A stretch of 64,000 bases of DNA from Mangifera indica (lineage: Eukaryota > Streptophyta > Magnoliopsida > Sapindales > Anacardiaceae): the NCBI RefSeq assembly GCF_011075055.1, contig NC_058149.1, forward strand, positions 6,330,449 to 6,394,448. The letters run 5' to 3'. How positions within the stretch are numbered: the first letter of the stretch is position 1; every line of letters starts with the position of its first letter. This document shows, piece after piece, positions 34,101 to 43,426 of the stretch. The notes under the pieces were generated by a model. The model saw nothing but the letters and a program-made list of their open reading frames with translations, had not been told where the DNA came from and did no database searches. The position numbers were made by a program, and so were the translations under genes.

Positions 34101-37100
34101 GCCCAAGATAGGATGAAATAATTTGCAGACACTAATAGCTGAGAAGTTCAATTAATGGTGGGTCATTGGGTGTTCCTCAAGCTTCAATCGTACTGTTTGC
34201 ATTCTTTGGCAAGATGCCCCAATGATAAGTGCAGACCACACATTCCTTACAAAGCACTTGAATGTATTGGTAAGGTAGCTTATAAGCTGGCTTTACCTTT
34301 GGATGCTCGAATTTATAATAGCTTTCACATTCTCATCTTAAAAAAGCTGTAGGTAATTGGTTCTTAAGTCAACCCTTATCGGTAGACATGGAGTTACAAC
34401 TCCAGCCGCTTGCTATGATGGCTATGAAGCATTTGGGAGATGACTCAATGCAGGTGCTTATATAGTGAAAGGGACTTCCCAATTTTGAAAGCTCTTGGGA
34501 GGATTCTATGGTTATTAAAGAACAATTTCCTTATTTCCATCTTGGGGGCAAAATGCAACTGGTTGAGGGAGGTATTGATAGACTTCTTAAGGTCTATGTT
34601 AGGGGGAATAAAGTGACACACAGGAGAAAATCTGTGAGGGTTGGAAAGGTTTTGGAAGATTCATAAAAAGTTAATTGGGCAACGTGGCAGCAGTTAGTTA
34701 AAGGAGAGAGAGATATGAAAGTGTGAAACTATTTGAAGGGCTAGCCTGGTTGTTAGGAGATAGAGGATGTTTTTGGTAGTTTTGTGCTAGGGAGGTATTC
34801 GGCTTCTCACACTGCCAAAATTATCATTTGCGGTATTCTAAATTTATTCTTTTGGTAAGCTGATTGTAGCAGTTGAGCATAAATAGTGGGTTTTCCTGCT
34901 AAGTTGATAAATAAGGTCATATTCATCACACCTATTTTCCATCTGTTTCTGTATTTCGGTGTGTTGTGATTGAATTTGCTGGTTGAATATCAATTTCTAA
35001 TATGGTTGTTGTGTGATAATCGTGAGGTTGAATTGTGTAGTATGTGATTGCAAGAGAGGTGATTCAGGAGTTAGTGATGTCTCTATATCCTTGTAATACT
35101 GTTATATTAGTAGAACGACAAATATTTTTAGTGAAATTTTCTCTTCTTTCCCCATATAATGCAACGTAACGCAATTCTTTCAGGTTGTCCCTTTGGATTT
35201 TGCTACCAAATTGTCATCATAAAATTCAGTGCGATTTTGTATTCCTTCTTGATGTGGTTCTGAAGCTTCTGACAATAATTTATGTGTTGCAGGCAGCTAA
35301 CCAAGGAAAGGGTGCTGATTCAAATGTGACGAAATACTCAGTAAAAGTTCTCCCAGTGAGTTCTGGATCATATTTTTCTTTTACTCTGTCAATATGTTAC
35401 AAATTTCTGTTGCCTTCTTCATATGCATTTTCTGCTATTTGACTCAAGATTGTGCTTTTGTGGGGATGTTACTCTTTTTAATATGCATAAAGAACATGCT
35501 TTGGCTATGTGAGAGCCAGTTTGTGTTTCTAGAGTTAACAAAATTCCTTGAAGCAATATTTTGAATTCTGTTTTATTTTTAGGAGAAAATTTTATGAAAC
35601 TCCATTTTATTTTTTGATAAAATATTGGCACACCACTTTCATATTAAAATTCATAAAAGAATTATTGTGAAATTCTGGAAATTATCACAAAAGTCCTCCG
35701 AAATTATCACAATATCACAAAAAAAATCATAAAAATCTATTAGAAGCATCATTTACATTGAAGATTTCTACTTAATTGTTCAAATTATTATCGCACTCCT
35801 TGATGAGTTTGAACATAGAGTGGTGGATTTTGAAAATTTTTCCAAAGTTTACTAAATACCCCATAGTTTGTATTCTAAAATATACAAAAAGTTACAGTAG
35901 AACCCTTCAGTTTTCTTGCACCTTGTAATGGATCTTGCATGCTAGACGTGTTGCTGTAGAATGTTGTGGGGGGACTTGTTCATTAAGGCTTTTTTGATAG
36001 GAACTTAACAGATTCTCCCAAAATAAATTACACAACTAATAGCAACCTGTCAAGTTCTCCTAAAACAATCACACAACACCAACACTAGTTCTAAGAGAAG
36101 CTTCAACAGATTTTATTAATCCACAAATCCAATGTTCAAATTAAGTACATTAACCAAGAAATCGGAAACAAGAAAAAAGGTTAAAAAGAATTGTACTGTG
36201 TTGGTAACAAATGTCCCCCCAGGCAGATTTGCCTCACTTCCCAATTTCACTCTAATTCTTTCTCACCTTTTCACTTTGTCTATTTTTTATATTTAATCTC
36301 ATTTCTTTTGTATCGTTGTTTTACTGCTAAACATGTATTCCCCACGTGGACCTTCCTTATTTTCTGCCTTATCATGTTTTGCCACCTCACTATGAGTCAA
36401 GATTCAATTGCTTTAATTCCTGTGCTTCCTTCGGTACAATTTCACAATACGAGGCCTAACATTTTTCAATTCACCTTTTTAATTCAGTAAGGGGTTATCC
36501 TTTTCAGAGGAAGTAGTTGAAGTTGTTATTCATATTTTCCATTTTTACTAGAAGCTAGATGTTATGTGACTGTTAAAGATTTTTCCTTATTACTTTGTTA
36601 ACAACATATTCAGGCTTCATATCCATTAATAAAGGTAGACAATTATTATTCAAATCAAGCCTTTGTTTTGGCAAACTTCTTCCTTTGTTATCTATCATCT
36701 GTTCTTATTTCCAAAATAGCTTGAAAAGGCTATTATACATTATACAAGATCAGGCAATTGAGGCCAAGGAAATGGTTAGGGTTGCAACATCTTGGTATCA
36801 AAGCTTGCCATCGGTGAAGACCAGCGTGTTCAAGTACTCGAACAAGAGATGGGTTTGATTATAGAGCTAGGTATTTAGAGTGATAGACAACAAAGAATGA
36901 TTAAGCAGATGATGAGATTGTCCAATCTTCTTAGACTAGAGACAAAGATGTTTGAACTAGGCAAAGGACTGCATGAGTGAGTAATGATAATTAGTAAAAA
37001 GTGGGGGTGTCCCTTAGATTGGCTAAGTTGGACTTTTCGAGATATGATGGTTGAAATGATCCCATCAATTGGATCTGTCAACTGAATAAGTTTTTGATTT

Positions 37101-40100
37101 TCAAGTCACCTATCATGATGATCAAATTCAACTTGTAGCATACCATATAGAGGGAGATTCACAACTGTGGTTCCAAGGACAAACAATTGAATAGGGATAT
37201 GTCTTGGGAGAAAATAAAAGTCTAGTTGACAAGTTCAACATCTTAGCATTTGAGAATCAAATTAGGCTATTGCCCAAAGCTCTCATAGCGAACCTTTGGA
37301 CATAGTCTAATGAGACTTTCCTCTTTTCAAGTTCTACATACAAAGTAAGGGCTCCCCTTGTAACTCACGTTGACAACGTTCGATGTTTCATCTAGGTGGA
37401 CCTTTAACAACATCGATTGTAAGGATTTTGCTTCCAATGCGATAACAAGTTAACATCCAACCACAATTGCATGAGGTTGTTTTTCATCAAGCTAGAACAA
37501 GATCCCAAGAAGACTCACATTGAATAAGTGAAAGAGGATGTTGATAAAGGGCCTAAGTTTCTAGTGATCTCTTTGCACACATTGGTAAAGGTTCAAACCC
37601 AAACAATGAGGGTAAGGGCCATGATAAGGGGCATGAAGCTCACAGTTTTGGTGGACCTAAGTTCTATTCAATTTCTTTTAAGAACAAATCAGTTGGATCC
37701 TTTAGGCTTGCAACAAAGCACAAGCCATCATTACAGGTTATTGTTGCCGACAAGGAAAAACATTCATTGTGATAGGTCTACAAGTAGGTTGCCATGGTTT
37801 ATTAAACCTCACCTTAAATGTGGATGAAATCCTCCTTTGGGATAGGTCTTAGGCCTCAATATTTGTAAACATTAGGACCAATTATTTGGGATTTATATAA
37901 GATAGAAATGAAGTTCTCGACTCATGGAAAAATGATTTGGTTTTAGGGAGAAGACACCATCAAAGCATAGTTAGTGAAGGAAAAATAATTCAAAAGGCTT
38001 AACAACAAATCAATGGGAGGGGAACCTAGGAGCACACTTGTAAGTATGCAACCTTTTCAGTATCCCCATTTCTAAAAACAAAAAATGAAGCTATTTTTTC
38101 GTAAAAGTTCTAGCAAGGGATCATTTGACCAAGCTAGACTTCTTTGTCATTAGTCCTCTTAGTTAAAAACAATGAATCTTGACAATTTTGTGTCGACTAT
38201 CAAGACTTAATAAACTAATAATTAAGTATAAATTTCCAATACCAATTAATGGAGAGCTTTTGGATGAATTTCATGGAGCTAAGTGGTTTATCTAGTTAGA
38301 TTGGAAATCTAAGTACCACCAAGTAATGCATTCAGGGGATGTTGTCAAAATGGTTTTCCAAAACTATTATGGGCTTTTTGAAGTCTTGGAAGTGGGCCCT
38401 CTAGCGTTCATACTATCTAATCCCTTATGAACAATATTTTTCATAGTTATTTACAAAGCTTTATTTTAGTATATTTTTATGATAATCTAATTTATAGTTG
38501 TAGTTGGGATAAACCACTTGAGACATGTTTGCATAGCATTTGGAATTCTAACAAAATATTAGTTGGCAATGAAAAAAAAAGTCTAGTTTTGCCCAAAAGC
38601 AGATTCAGTATTTAAGGCATGTTATGGGGGTGCATGAAGTTATGGTAGATCTTTAAAAAATAGAGGTCATCACCAAGTGGCCTAAGCCATCTATTATTCA
38701 GTAGTCAAGAGGGCTCCTTGGACTTATCGTCTATTATCATAGATTCATAGTTGAATATGGTATTATTGCATGATCGCTAGCAGACATTTTTAAGAAAAGT
38801 GCAATCAAATGAAGTGATAAAGGATACAATGCCTTCAACCAACTCAGAGAAGTAATGGCTGAAGCATTGGTGATAACACTATTGGATTTTTCCATTCCAT
38901 TTATAGTGGAATGTGATGTCTTCGACGTAGGCATTGAAGTCATATTAATACAGCAAGTGCATGCCATCGCCTATTTCAGCACTAGCTTTGAAGGTGAAAA
39001 CCTCTCTCTCCTAACTTATCAAAAAGAAGGAATGACTTTAGTCATTGCAGTTAAAAAATGGCAACCTTACCCATTGGGACAACATTTTGTTGTTTAAACT
39101 AATCAAAAAAGTTTCAAGTATCCTTAGAAGCAATGAATAGCCATGAAATCCCAATGGAAATGACTTATTAAACTACTTGACTATGACTTTAGCATTGAAT
39201 ATTGCTAAGGAAAGAGCAATATGGCAATTGATGCATTATCTCATCGGGAAGAACATACTGAAATTGTTGCTTACTCATCCTTAACACCGTGGTGGCTTGA
39301 AAGAGCAATATGACAATTGATGCATTATCTCATCGGGAAGAACATGCCGAAATTGTTGCTTACTCATCCTCAACGCTGTGTTGGCTTGAACCCATCTTAG
39401 ATGAAAATTGAAAACATCAAAATCTACAAAAACTCCACCATTTAGTTACCATTCCCTATCCTAACACAAGTTTGAATGGATATTTCAATGGATTTTAGTG
39501 ATGGTCTTCTTGCTTCAAAAGGTAAAATCATATATTTTTTTTTGTAATAAATCATCTTTCGGAGTATGCACACTTTATTTCTATGTCTCATCCATAAATG
39601 ACCTTGATTATTGCTCAAGTATCTTGTGAGAATATTTTTAAGTTGCATGACATACTTCCATTAATTTTTTGTGGTCAAGACCTGACCTTTACTTGCCTTT
39701 TGGAAGGAACTCTTTAGGTTGAAAGGTAAATATTTTAATTTTAACTTGGCATACCACCCCCAAACGAATGGGCTAATAAAGGTTGTTAATTGTACTATTT
39801 AGATGTGTCTACGGTGCTTTACAAGCTCAAAACCTATAGAATGGACTAAGTGGCTTGCGTGGGTTGAGTATTCCTATCAATACCAGCCTTCATTCAATAG
39901 CTTGGATCGTTCCCTTTGAGATAGTTTGTGAGAGGCCATCTCGTACACTCCTCTCTTATGTCCCAGGAACAACAAGGTTGCATGCTGCTAAGGAGTCTTT
40001 TGCAATGGGATGCCATTCTCCATGAACTTCAAAGATGCCTTGTGGTTAGCCAACAAAAGATGAAGCAGGTTTATGATGCTAAGCACATTGAGTAGGAATT

Positions 40101-41746
40101 TGAAGAAGGTGACTGGGTTATTTGAAGCTCCAACCATATCAACAAGTTTCGGTCTCTAACAAAAGGTAACGAAAATTCGCTGCTCATTTCTATGGCCTTT
40201 TTCGGATTTTACAAAAAATTGGGAAGGTAGCTTACAAGTTGGAGCCTCCCGTTTCTAGCCACATTCATCTTGTTTTTCATGTCCACTTGCTCAAGAAGAT
40301 TGGAGTTCACCTTCAGTGCTCTCTCACATTACCTGGACATTAGAGACCTCTCCTTTAGAAGCTCCATGACAACAACCTAAAGCAAAACTATCTATCCGTG
40401 GTCTCGATCATAAACAAGCATTCCTTGTTAGGTGGGAAGGCTTGGATGATTTAGAGGTTACTTGGGTAACTACTACCACATTCTCTTAGGACTTCCCTAA
40501 TGTTCCAAATCCTTGAGGCCATAGATTCTTTTACAGGGGGAGGAGTTGTTATGGATCTTGCATGCTGGACTATTGCTGTCAAATGTTCTGGGGCACTTGG
40601 TCATTAAGACTTTTCCAATTCACCTTTTTAATTTAATAAGCGATGTTCTTTTTTGGGTGGAAGTAGCTGAAGTTGTCATTGATATCTTCCTTTTTCTTAG
40701 AATCTAGATGTTATGTGACTCTCAAAAATATTTGTTGATTACTTTGTTGACAGCCTACTCAATGGCTTCATGTCCATGAATAAAGGCAGACGATTATTGT
40801 TAGAAGCAAACCTTTGATTTTGCAAATTTATTTCTTCATTATCATTACTGTGTTCTCACTTCTAAAGTAGCTTGAAGAGGTCATTTTGCAAGATTGTGTG
40901 GTCGAGGCCAAGGAAATGATCAGGGTTGTAACAGTCCTTTGTTTCACTTTCTGCCTTATTTTCATTTTTCTTGTTCTTATTATTCTCTATCTCACTCTAA
41001 AAAATTCACATAAATTTCATTATTGATTTGTGTTTTTTATTAATTTTCTTTATGATAGATGAGAAATGAAGTTATTAGATTCTATTTCATTAATGATTAA
41101 TCATATTGAGTTGTGTTTAAATAACTTTGATAGTCACATGCTTAGGTGAAAATTAGTTTAGATTAAATTAAATTGATTTAAGTTTCTAATCTAATTGGTT
41201 TATATACATAAAATTCTCATCCAAGTATGAATATATTAGGATCATGAATATACACCGTTGTATTTAAGTTATAAAATATCATTTTAGTGTATTAAATAAA
41301 TGAATATAACGATGAACGTAAATGGTCCTCAATAGAGAATGGAATGTGTGTTGAGATAGGAAGTAATTTTTAGTAGTATTTTGTTGTAGTGGCAATATAA
41401 GTACATTGATTAGTTATTACTTCGTTTGCCTTTTTTAAGTACTTTTTTTTTTCATTTTTATAAAAACATGCAAATTTGCAATCTATAAGGTAAGTTTCAT
41501 TATTCACCTCTTATTAGGGGTATATACTGTTTCGTATGTAAAATTTCTTTGGCTATCTTAGAAAAAAAAAAAATTTAGCCCAGCTTAGTCAATGAAAATT
41601 GATAAATTTTTTGTCCTGTTTTTTTATTTTCTTCTAATGTAATAAGTTATTTTGTATTCAAAATTCAGTTCAATTACGACGTCAGTTGCTATGGATTTAG
41701 AGAATTTTTCAAGCGGCATGGAATACAGACGACCGATCCTCAGTAA
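25126..41746 (+). CDS. Thioredoxin-fold protein gene, six coding exons, 160 residues, intact
   Basis: Joined exons are 25126-25181, 25739-25858, 25950-26028, 26438-26524, 35293-35355 and 41669-41746. This gives 483 nt without a break and with consistent phases; every intron starts GT and ends AG. The protein starts [20 protein letters not shown]. Residues 50-58 (YPVVVAFTI) occupy the place of the thioredoxin beta strand before the active site, but no CXXC follows (RGNL instead), so redox activity is unlikely. Residues 86-95 are [10 protein letters not shown], with two cysteines six residues apart. The C-terminus has [20 protein letters not shown] recall close relatives of about this length across plants, of unknown role. 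No signal peptide or membrane segment is seen. Introns 4 and 5 contain the retroelements described below. Upstream codons stay open to the exon edge, so a longer N-terminus is possible. Confidence 0.85.
25739..25858 (+). CDS. Thioredoxin-fold gene, coding exon 2
   Basis: The acceptor ctgaag at 25733-25738 is chosen over the nearby atacag at 25749, because only the former avoids a stop and yields [15 protein letters not shown]. Encodes residues 19-58. Donor gtgatt. Confidence 0.82.
25950..26028 (+). CDS. Thioredoxin-fold gene, coding exon 3
   Basis: Acceptor attattcag; encodes [20 protein letters not shown] and PHVKFMR; donor gtaagt. Confidence 0.85.
26438..26524 (+). CDS. Thioredoxin-fold gene, coding exon 4
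   Basis: Acceptor cttgtttcag; encodes 29 codons from [10 protein letters not shown] to HSPQQ in phase 0; donor gtattg. The next intron holds about 8 kb of retroelement. Confidence 0.88.
26906..27279 (+). repeat. Left LTR of intron-4 gypsy element
   Basis: Shares ordered blocks with 34576-34970: ctaaggtctatgttag, gtgacaca, ttttggaagattcataaaa, caacgtggcaacaattag, aattatcatttgc, gttgataaataa, ccatctgttt. Confidence 0.75.
28681..29216 (+). repeat. 268-bp tandem duplication inside gypsy pol
   Basis: tttcaacttgaatagttggg (28681) recurs as tttcaacttgaatatttggg (28949), and the two 268-bp units then align throughout (gagagca, ggattctt, tactatagaagctttgtaaaa, gtatgcattcaaatgg). The duplicated part covers the RT thumb/connection words [14 protein letters not shown]. 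The copies have diverged, so the duplication predates much of the decay. Confidence 0.85.
29766..29770. repeat. Target site duplication, left (gattg)
   Basis: gattg, repeated exactly at 33315-33319. Confidence 0.9.
29771..30348 (-). repeat. 3' LTR of the chimeric element
   Basis: 578 bp; TGATAGGTACCTGAG at its left edge, TCCTAACA at its right. Same length as the right LTR. Contains a doubled 'acactggaacaggaatagca' block near 29875-29920. Confidence 0.92.
30315..31058 (-). CDS. AGO4: Captured AGO4-type Argonaute fragment fused to a chromodomain-like integrase tail (247 codons)
   Basis: An open frame in two parts. Residues 2-172 match, by recall, the end of the PAZ domain, linker and start of MID of AGO4-clade Argonautes: [94 protein letters not shown]. 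Around residue 137 some 30 residues usual in that family are missing. Residues about 185-238 ([27 protein letters not shown]) are a retroelement chromo-like tail. No PIWI domain and no catalytic DDH are present, so it cannot slice. Host AGO4 genes are intron-rich and this copy has none, which points to capture from mRNA. The frame runs 11 codons into the LTR. Whether protein is made is unknown; an alternative label is pseudogene. Confidence 0.8.
   Translation of the reverse strand: MITGLSEKPCRKQMFSLKQKNVRDEDGEVQSQELTVYDYFVNHRNMDLRYSVDIPCINVGKPKRPTYIPLKLCSLVSLQRYTKALNTLQRASLVGKSRQKPQERMNTLSNVLRNGKYDAEPMLRSCGISISTNFAKVEPTKIEQWVVVNFSARCDIRRLVRDLIKCGDMKGLKEDLLEEQLEGVSEFKYSSHNDLELLNKWKGLLDCKWTWESCNNLQYLFPQSHLEDKVPLDGKGNVRTYIFIYFL
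30349..30359 (-). promoter_or_regulatory. Polypurine tract of the chimeric element
   Basis: Minus-strand GGGAAGGGAAA directly abutting the LTR start TGTTAGGA. Confidence 0.85.
31039..31824 (-). CDS. SPL12: Captured SPL1/SPL12-like transcription factor fragment (261 codons)
   Basis: The open frame starts at the ATG at 31824 and ends 20 bp inside the Argonaute frame. Words I recall from the middle of SPL1/SPL12-type (large SQUAMOSA promoter-binding-like) proteins appear in order: [14 protein letters not shown] (11-24), [14 protein letters not shown] (30-43), [20 protein letters not shown] (107-126), SLDCPSWVQ (139-147), [18 protein letters not shown] (153-170), [16 protein letters not shown] (182-197), [18 protein letters not shown] (204-221), [11 protein letters not shown] (234-244). 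The DNA-binding SBP domain upstream and the ankyrin/membrane part downstream are absent, so it cannot act as a transcription factor. The join to the Argonaute piece falls within a few bases of shared sequence near 31052. It is likely a gene fragment; translation is not shown. Confidence 0.82.
   Translation of the reverse strand: MHSNRSDCKTDQDLLSHLLRSLASPVGENGGRSIAGLLQDSQNIMNHCTSVGNPEVILVLIANGQGPPGPFGQHLSVSVSEMPQQGPTTHNARGAEVQDGAARQIKMNNFDLNDIYVDLDDGTEDVERPPVPANLGGSSLDCPSWVQIDSQQSSPPHTSGNSDSASAQSPFSSSGDAQSHTDRIVFKLFGKEANDFPCILRAQILEWLSHIPTDMESYIRPSCVILTIYICQVEAAWEELCCDLTFSLRRFLDLYNDNWIE
31831..32628 (-). CDS. Gag-like zinc-knuckle start with Asn/Pro-rich repeat (265 codons)
   Basis: The first long frame after the primer site; ATG at 32628, 95 bp from the primer site, stop 7 bp before the SPL frame's ATG. 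Residues 6-19 are [14 protein letters not shown] (C-x2-C-x7-H-x-C), like the C-terminal knuckle of plant gypsy gag proteins, followed by an acidic stretch ([10 protein letters not shown]). Residues about 125-265 are low-complexity, rich in Asn, Pro, Leu and Lys ([30 protein letters not shown]). The capsid domain is missing. The frame has stayed open, perhaps because the element is young. A host origin for part of it cannot be excluded. The opposite strand also has open frames here but without recognisable features. Confidence 0.55.
   Translation of the reverse strand: MTNRICPRCDDKEEPKHDCKRKSWAILVVEEDDLDDEGILNVFDSEKKRKEAEIENFGEKIVDLGDWEKKSAIYSEKVDDANEIQLSEFTLSFGCSVPEMKMLNSGEGGAHEERRGGGRRVYNPTRPNNPFTQPKPNLLNQNPSLLNLAQYPITPTLIDSDPKHFLLNSKSNPTTKPNPKPNWNNPRAHNPNPLQLNPNPLQPNSQTLNLTLTQLNLYIIYSSPKTLTPINSNHHTQLIIPNKNPNPRPDPKPNWPTPNMSPSLP
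32723..32734 (-). promoter_or_regulatory. Primer binding site (tRNA-iMet), perfect
   Basis: Minus-strand TGGTATCAGAGC, the standard initiator-methionine tRNA site, 2 bp from the LTR edge at 32737. Confidence 0.93.
32737..33314 (-). repeat. 5' LTR of the chimeric element
   Basis: 578 bp, collinear without indels with 29771-30348. Confidence 0.92.
33315..33319. repeat. Target site duplication, right (gattg)
   Basis: Exact copy of 29766-29770. Confidence 0.9.
34576..34970 (+). repeat. Right LTR of intron-4 gypsy element
   Basis: Starts TGATAGAC after a purine tract (gttgagggaggt, about 34563-34573) and is collinear with 26906-27279. The right edge is approximate. Confidence 0.72.
35293..35355 (+). 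CDS. Thioredoxin-fold gene, coding exon 5
   Basis: Acceptor atgtgttgcag; encodes [20 protein letters not shown] plus P; donor gtgagt. It lies beyond the intron-4 gypsy element. Confidence 0.85.
35924..36789 (+). repeat. Left LTR of intron-5 gypsy, split by a solo LTR
   Basis: Starts TGTAATGGATCTTGCATGC, ends gttgcaaca. Without the 467-bp solo LTR and its 5-bp duplication it is about 394 bp, against 387 bp for the right LTR. Confidence 0.85.
35990..36466. mobile_element. Solo LTR (35995-36461) with 5-bp target duplication ttttt
   Basis: 467 bp from TGATAGGAACTTAACAG to GAGGCCTAACA, i.e. TG...CA ends. ttttt lies on both sides (35990-35994 and 36462-36466). The sister LTR at 40547-40933 lacks it, giving an empty-site comparison (aagacttttccaattcacc near 40606). 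No internal retroelement sequence adjoins, so it is a solo LTR. Its ends (TGATAGG, CCTAACA) resemble those of the chimeric element in intron 4, hinting at a related family in the same orientation. Confidence 0.8.
36793..36804 (+). promoter_or_regulatory. Primer binding site (tRNA-iMet-like) of intron-5 gypsy
   Basis: tggtatcaaagc, one base from the standard site, 3 bp after the LTR. Confidence 0.85.
36870..40533 (+). pseudogene. Gypsy gag-pol relic of the intron-5 element
   Basis: Gag near 37010-37330 ([39 protein letters not shown]). Protease-like [12 protein letters not shown] near 37650. RT words near 38220-38420 ([24 protein letters not shown]) and a broken FMII box near 38470. RNase H near 38850-39060 ([38 protein letters not shown]). 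Integrase remains at 39470-40100. A chromodomain-like end lies near 40410-40500 ([16 protein letters not shown]). Every segment has stops. Confidence 0.8.
39211..39388 (+). repeat. 89-bp tandem duplication inside gypsy pol
   Basis: aaagagcaatatggcaattg at 39211 recurs as aaagagcaatatgacaattg at 39300. The 89-bp units differ at only a few bases, so this duplication is younger than the surrounding decay. Confidence 0.85.
40534..40546 (+). promoter_or_regulatory. Polypurine tract of intron-5 gypsy
   Basis: caggggg-aggagt directly before the right LTR. Confidence 0.8.
40547..40933 (+). repeat. Right LTR of intron-5 gypsy
   Basis: 387 bp, TGTTATGGATCTTGCATGC ... gttgtaaca, collinear with the left LTR minus its insertion. 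Confidence 0.85.
40934..41668. other. Remainder of intron 5, no other feature seen
   Basis: AT-rich intron with T and A runs near 41445 and 41562, ending in the acceptor of exon 6. Confidence 0.6.
41669..41746 (+). CDS. Thioredoxin-fold gene, coding exon 6 with stop
   Basis: Acceptor aaaattcag; encodes [19 protein letters not shown], then QTTDPQ and TAA. It continues the family sequence after KVLP, so it is the true last exon despite the 6.3-kb intron. Confidence 0.85.
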   Translation, partial: FNYDVSCYGFREFFKRHGIQTTDPQ

Positions 41747-42228
41747 CAATTTGGAGGAAAGAGGTGGGTGTTGGATTTTTATGGCTTGTTTAGTTGATTA
41801 TCACATCTAATGCAGCAAATACCAAATGGGCTTCACATATATTTGTTTTATTAATTCGTTATAGGATCTGGGTTATGTACCATTCAATCACAAAAATTAC
41901 TCAGGATGATTTGTTTTTAATTCATTTAAAATTATTATTATTATGTGATAATTAGTGGTATAAATAGGTTGAATAGTCACTTCAAGTACATAAATAAGTA
42001 TATATTCAATATGTGTCATCATGTAATTAGATAATTTTGAATTAAGGATAAAATAACATCTCAATCATGTGATGACATATATAAGCGTGTCTATATGTAT
42101 ATTCAAAGTAGGTATATATAGTATGAATGTTGTCGACATTGTGCAAATTGAACCTGACTGTTTGGATTGGGTTTTATGATACTAACATGTAAAACCAAGC
42201 AAGTAAATGGATTGATTTGAGCTTTGAG
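41747..42228. other. Presumed 3' UTR and downstream flank of the thioredoxin-fold gene
   Basis: Non-coding sequence after the stop. No clear polyadenylation signal stands out, so the transcript end cannot be placed. Confidence 0.4.
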
Positions 42229-43418
42229 TAGGGGTGGATTCGAATTGAATCGAGTCTAAACATGACTTAACTTGAGTTCGGTTTGAAAGGTGTTAGAGGT
42301 GATTTGAATTCGGTTTGAGTTCAACGAGCCAATACAAAATAAGGTTCAAGTTTAGTTTGAAAAAAAATTTGAGATTCGTAACTCGATTCAAGTTCGTAGT
42401 TCGAATTTACGGTTTGAGTTTGTGACTTAAGTTTGTGACTCGAATTAATTTTGTTAAAACCAAACATTAGATGCCACAAATTTAATCTAGAAGAGTTGAC
42501 AATGTAATCTGCAAAATGAATGTTACAAATTCATTTATAAGATAATTTATACAGAACCGACAATAGAGAAAGACAACCACATTTGTTAACTCGTATTACA
42601 AATTCAACATCACATGATATCTACATCTCCCAATAGCCTAACATCATCCTTCGGTTATCTTCAAATATTCCAATTGGTCAAATGTAACCACTAAATTTAT
42701 TTTGTAACGGATTAATTAACAAACAAAGACTTCAATTAGGGTTCTTACCACTAAAAATAAAAACTTCAAAATATATGGCTCATCGACCAATGACAAGACA
42801 AAAATGTGTAATTGGAGTTATAGTTGACGAAACGGAGTTTGACCAGTTGCAACAACCATCGATTTGGTGAGACATTAAGAATGAAGGTATGAAAGAGTGA
42901 GATCAAGATGAATTTATGTTTGTTTACTTGTTTTTGTCTCAAAACGGTTGATCTTTGAAGAAAAAAAACGAAACAAATGGGAGGATAAAAAATGGAGACC
43001 GGAAAGAGAGCGATTGATGAGTGACAAAGGTGAGTTTTGTTGGTTTCTTGTGTGAATGAAAAAGTAAGGGAAGAAGTGAGAGAAAATGGTGAGTTTTTAG
43101 TTTTGTGGGTTACTTGTGTAAATGGAAAAAGTTAGAAAAAAATTATGGATAAAAAAACAAAGTGCTATTGCTCAGTGGATAAATGGAAAAACTTTTAAGC
43201 CATCTTAGCCAACTCTAAATGAGTCATGACTTAGCTCAAACCGAACAGAATTGATAGATAGCTCATGAGTCATTTCAAACTGAATCTTATATTATTCGAA
43301 TTCGATTTGTTTTTTAGTCGAATAGTATACTATAACTCAAATTCGATCAGAGTTTGCAAAAAACAAACTTGGACTAAGCTAATCCAAGCCAAGTCGGCTC
43401 GACTCAGATCCTGGCCTA
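42229..43418. mobile_element. Non-autonomous hAT-like element, 1.19 kb
   Basis: The left end TAGGGGTGGATTCGAATTG pairs in type with the complement of the right end, TAGGCCAGGATCTGAGTCG. Both sub-terminal regions are rich in short repeats: ttcgaat, gagttcg and gactcga at the left; ttcgaattcga and gctcgactc at the right. Flanking 8-mers gctttgag and gctgtgtg match at 6 of 8 positions, the duplication size of hAT elements. No transposase. The interior has a purine-rich block near 42955-43130. Confidence 0.55.
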
Positions 43419-43426
43419 GCTGTGTG

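Larger units (their letters stand above)
27330..34570 (+). pseudogene. Gypsy gag-pol relic of the intron-4 element, split at 29766-33319
   Basis: Order: gag zinc knuckle [15 protein letters not shown] (27358); protease [12 protein letters not shown] (27594); reverse transcriptase from 28150 ([40 protein letters not shown], then [10 protein letters not shown]); RT connection and RNase H (29020-29590: [38 protein letters not shown]). After the nested element come integrase zinc-binding remains and [20 protein letters not shown] (33560), [23 protein letters not shown] (34155), [20 protein letters not shown], and a chromo-like end near 34440-34570. Stops and frameshifts occur throughout. Removing the nested element and one 5-bp duplication makes the pol text collinear again. 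Confidence 0.82.
26906..34970 (+). mobile_element. Decayed gypsy retrotransposon in intron 4, hosting a nested element
   Basis: Two related LTR-like blocks (about 26906-27279 and 34576-34970) flank a plus-strand gypsy gag-pol relic. The 5' interior is deleted: the left LTR is followed almost at once by the gag zinc knuckle. A 3.5-kb younger element is inserted in pol at 29766-33319. No clear target duplication was found for the outer element, so its exact ends are approximate. Confidence 0.75.
35924..40933 (+). mobile_element. Decayed gypsy retrotransposon in intron 5
   Basis: LTRs at 35924-36789 (with an insertion) and 40547-40933, primer site after the left one and polypurine tract before the right one. 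The interior is gag-pol in gypsy order with many stops. Flanks cacct and gtcct agree at 3 of 5 bases, so the target duplication is doubtful. It lies wholly between exons 5 and 6 of the thioredoxin-fold gene. Confidence 0.85.
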
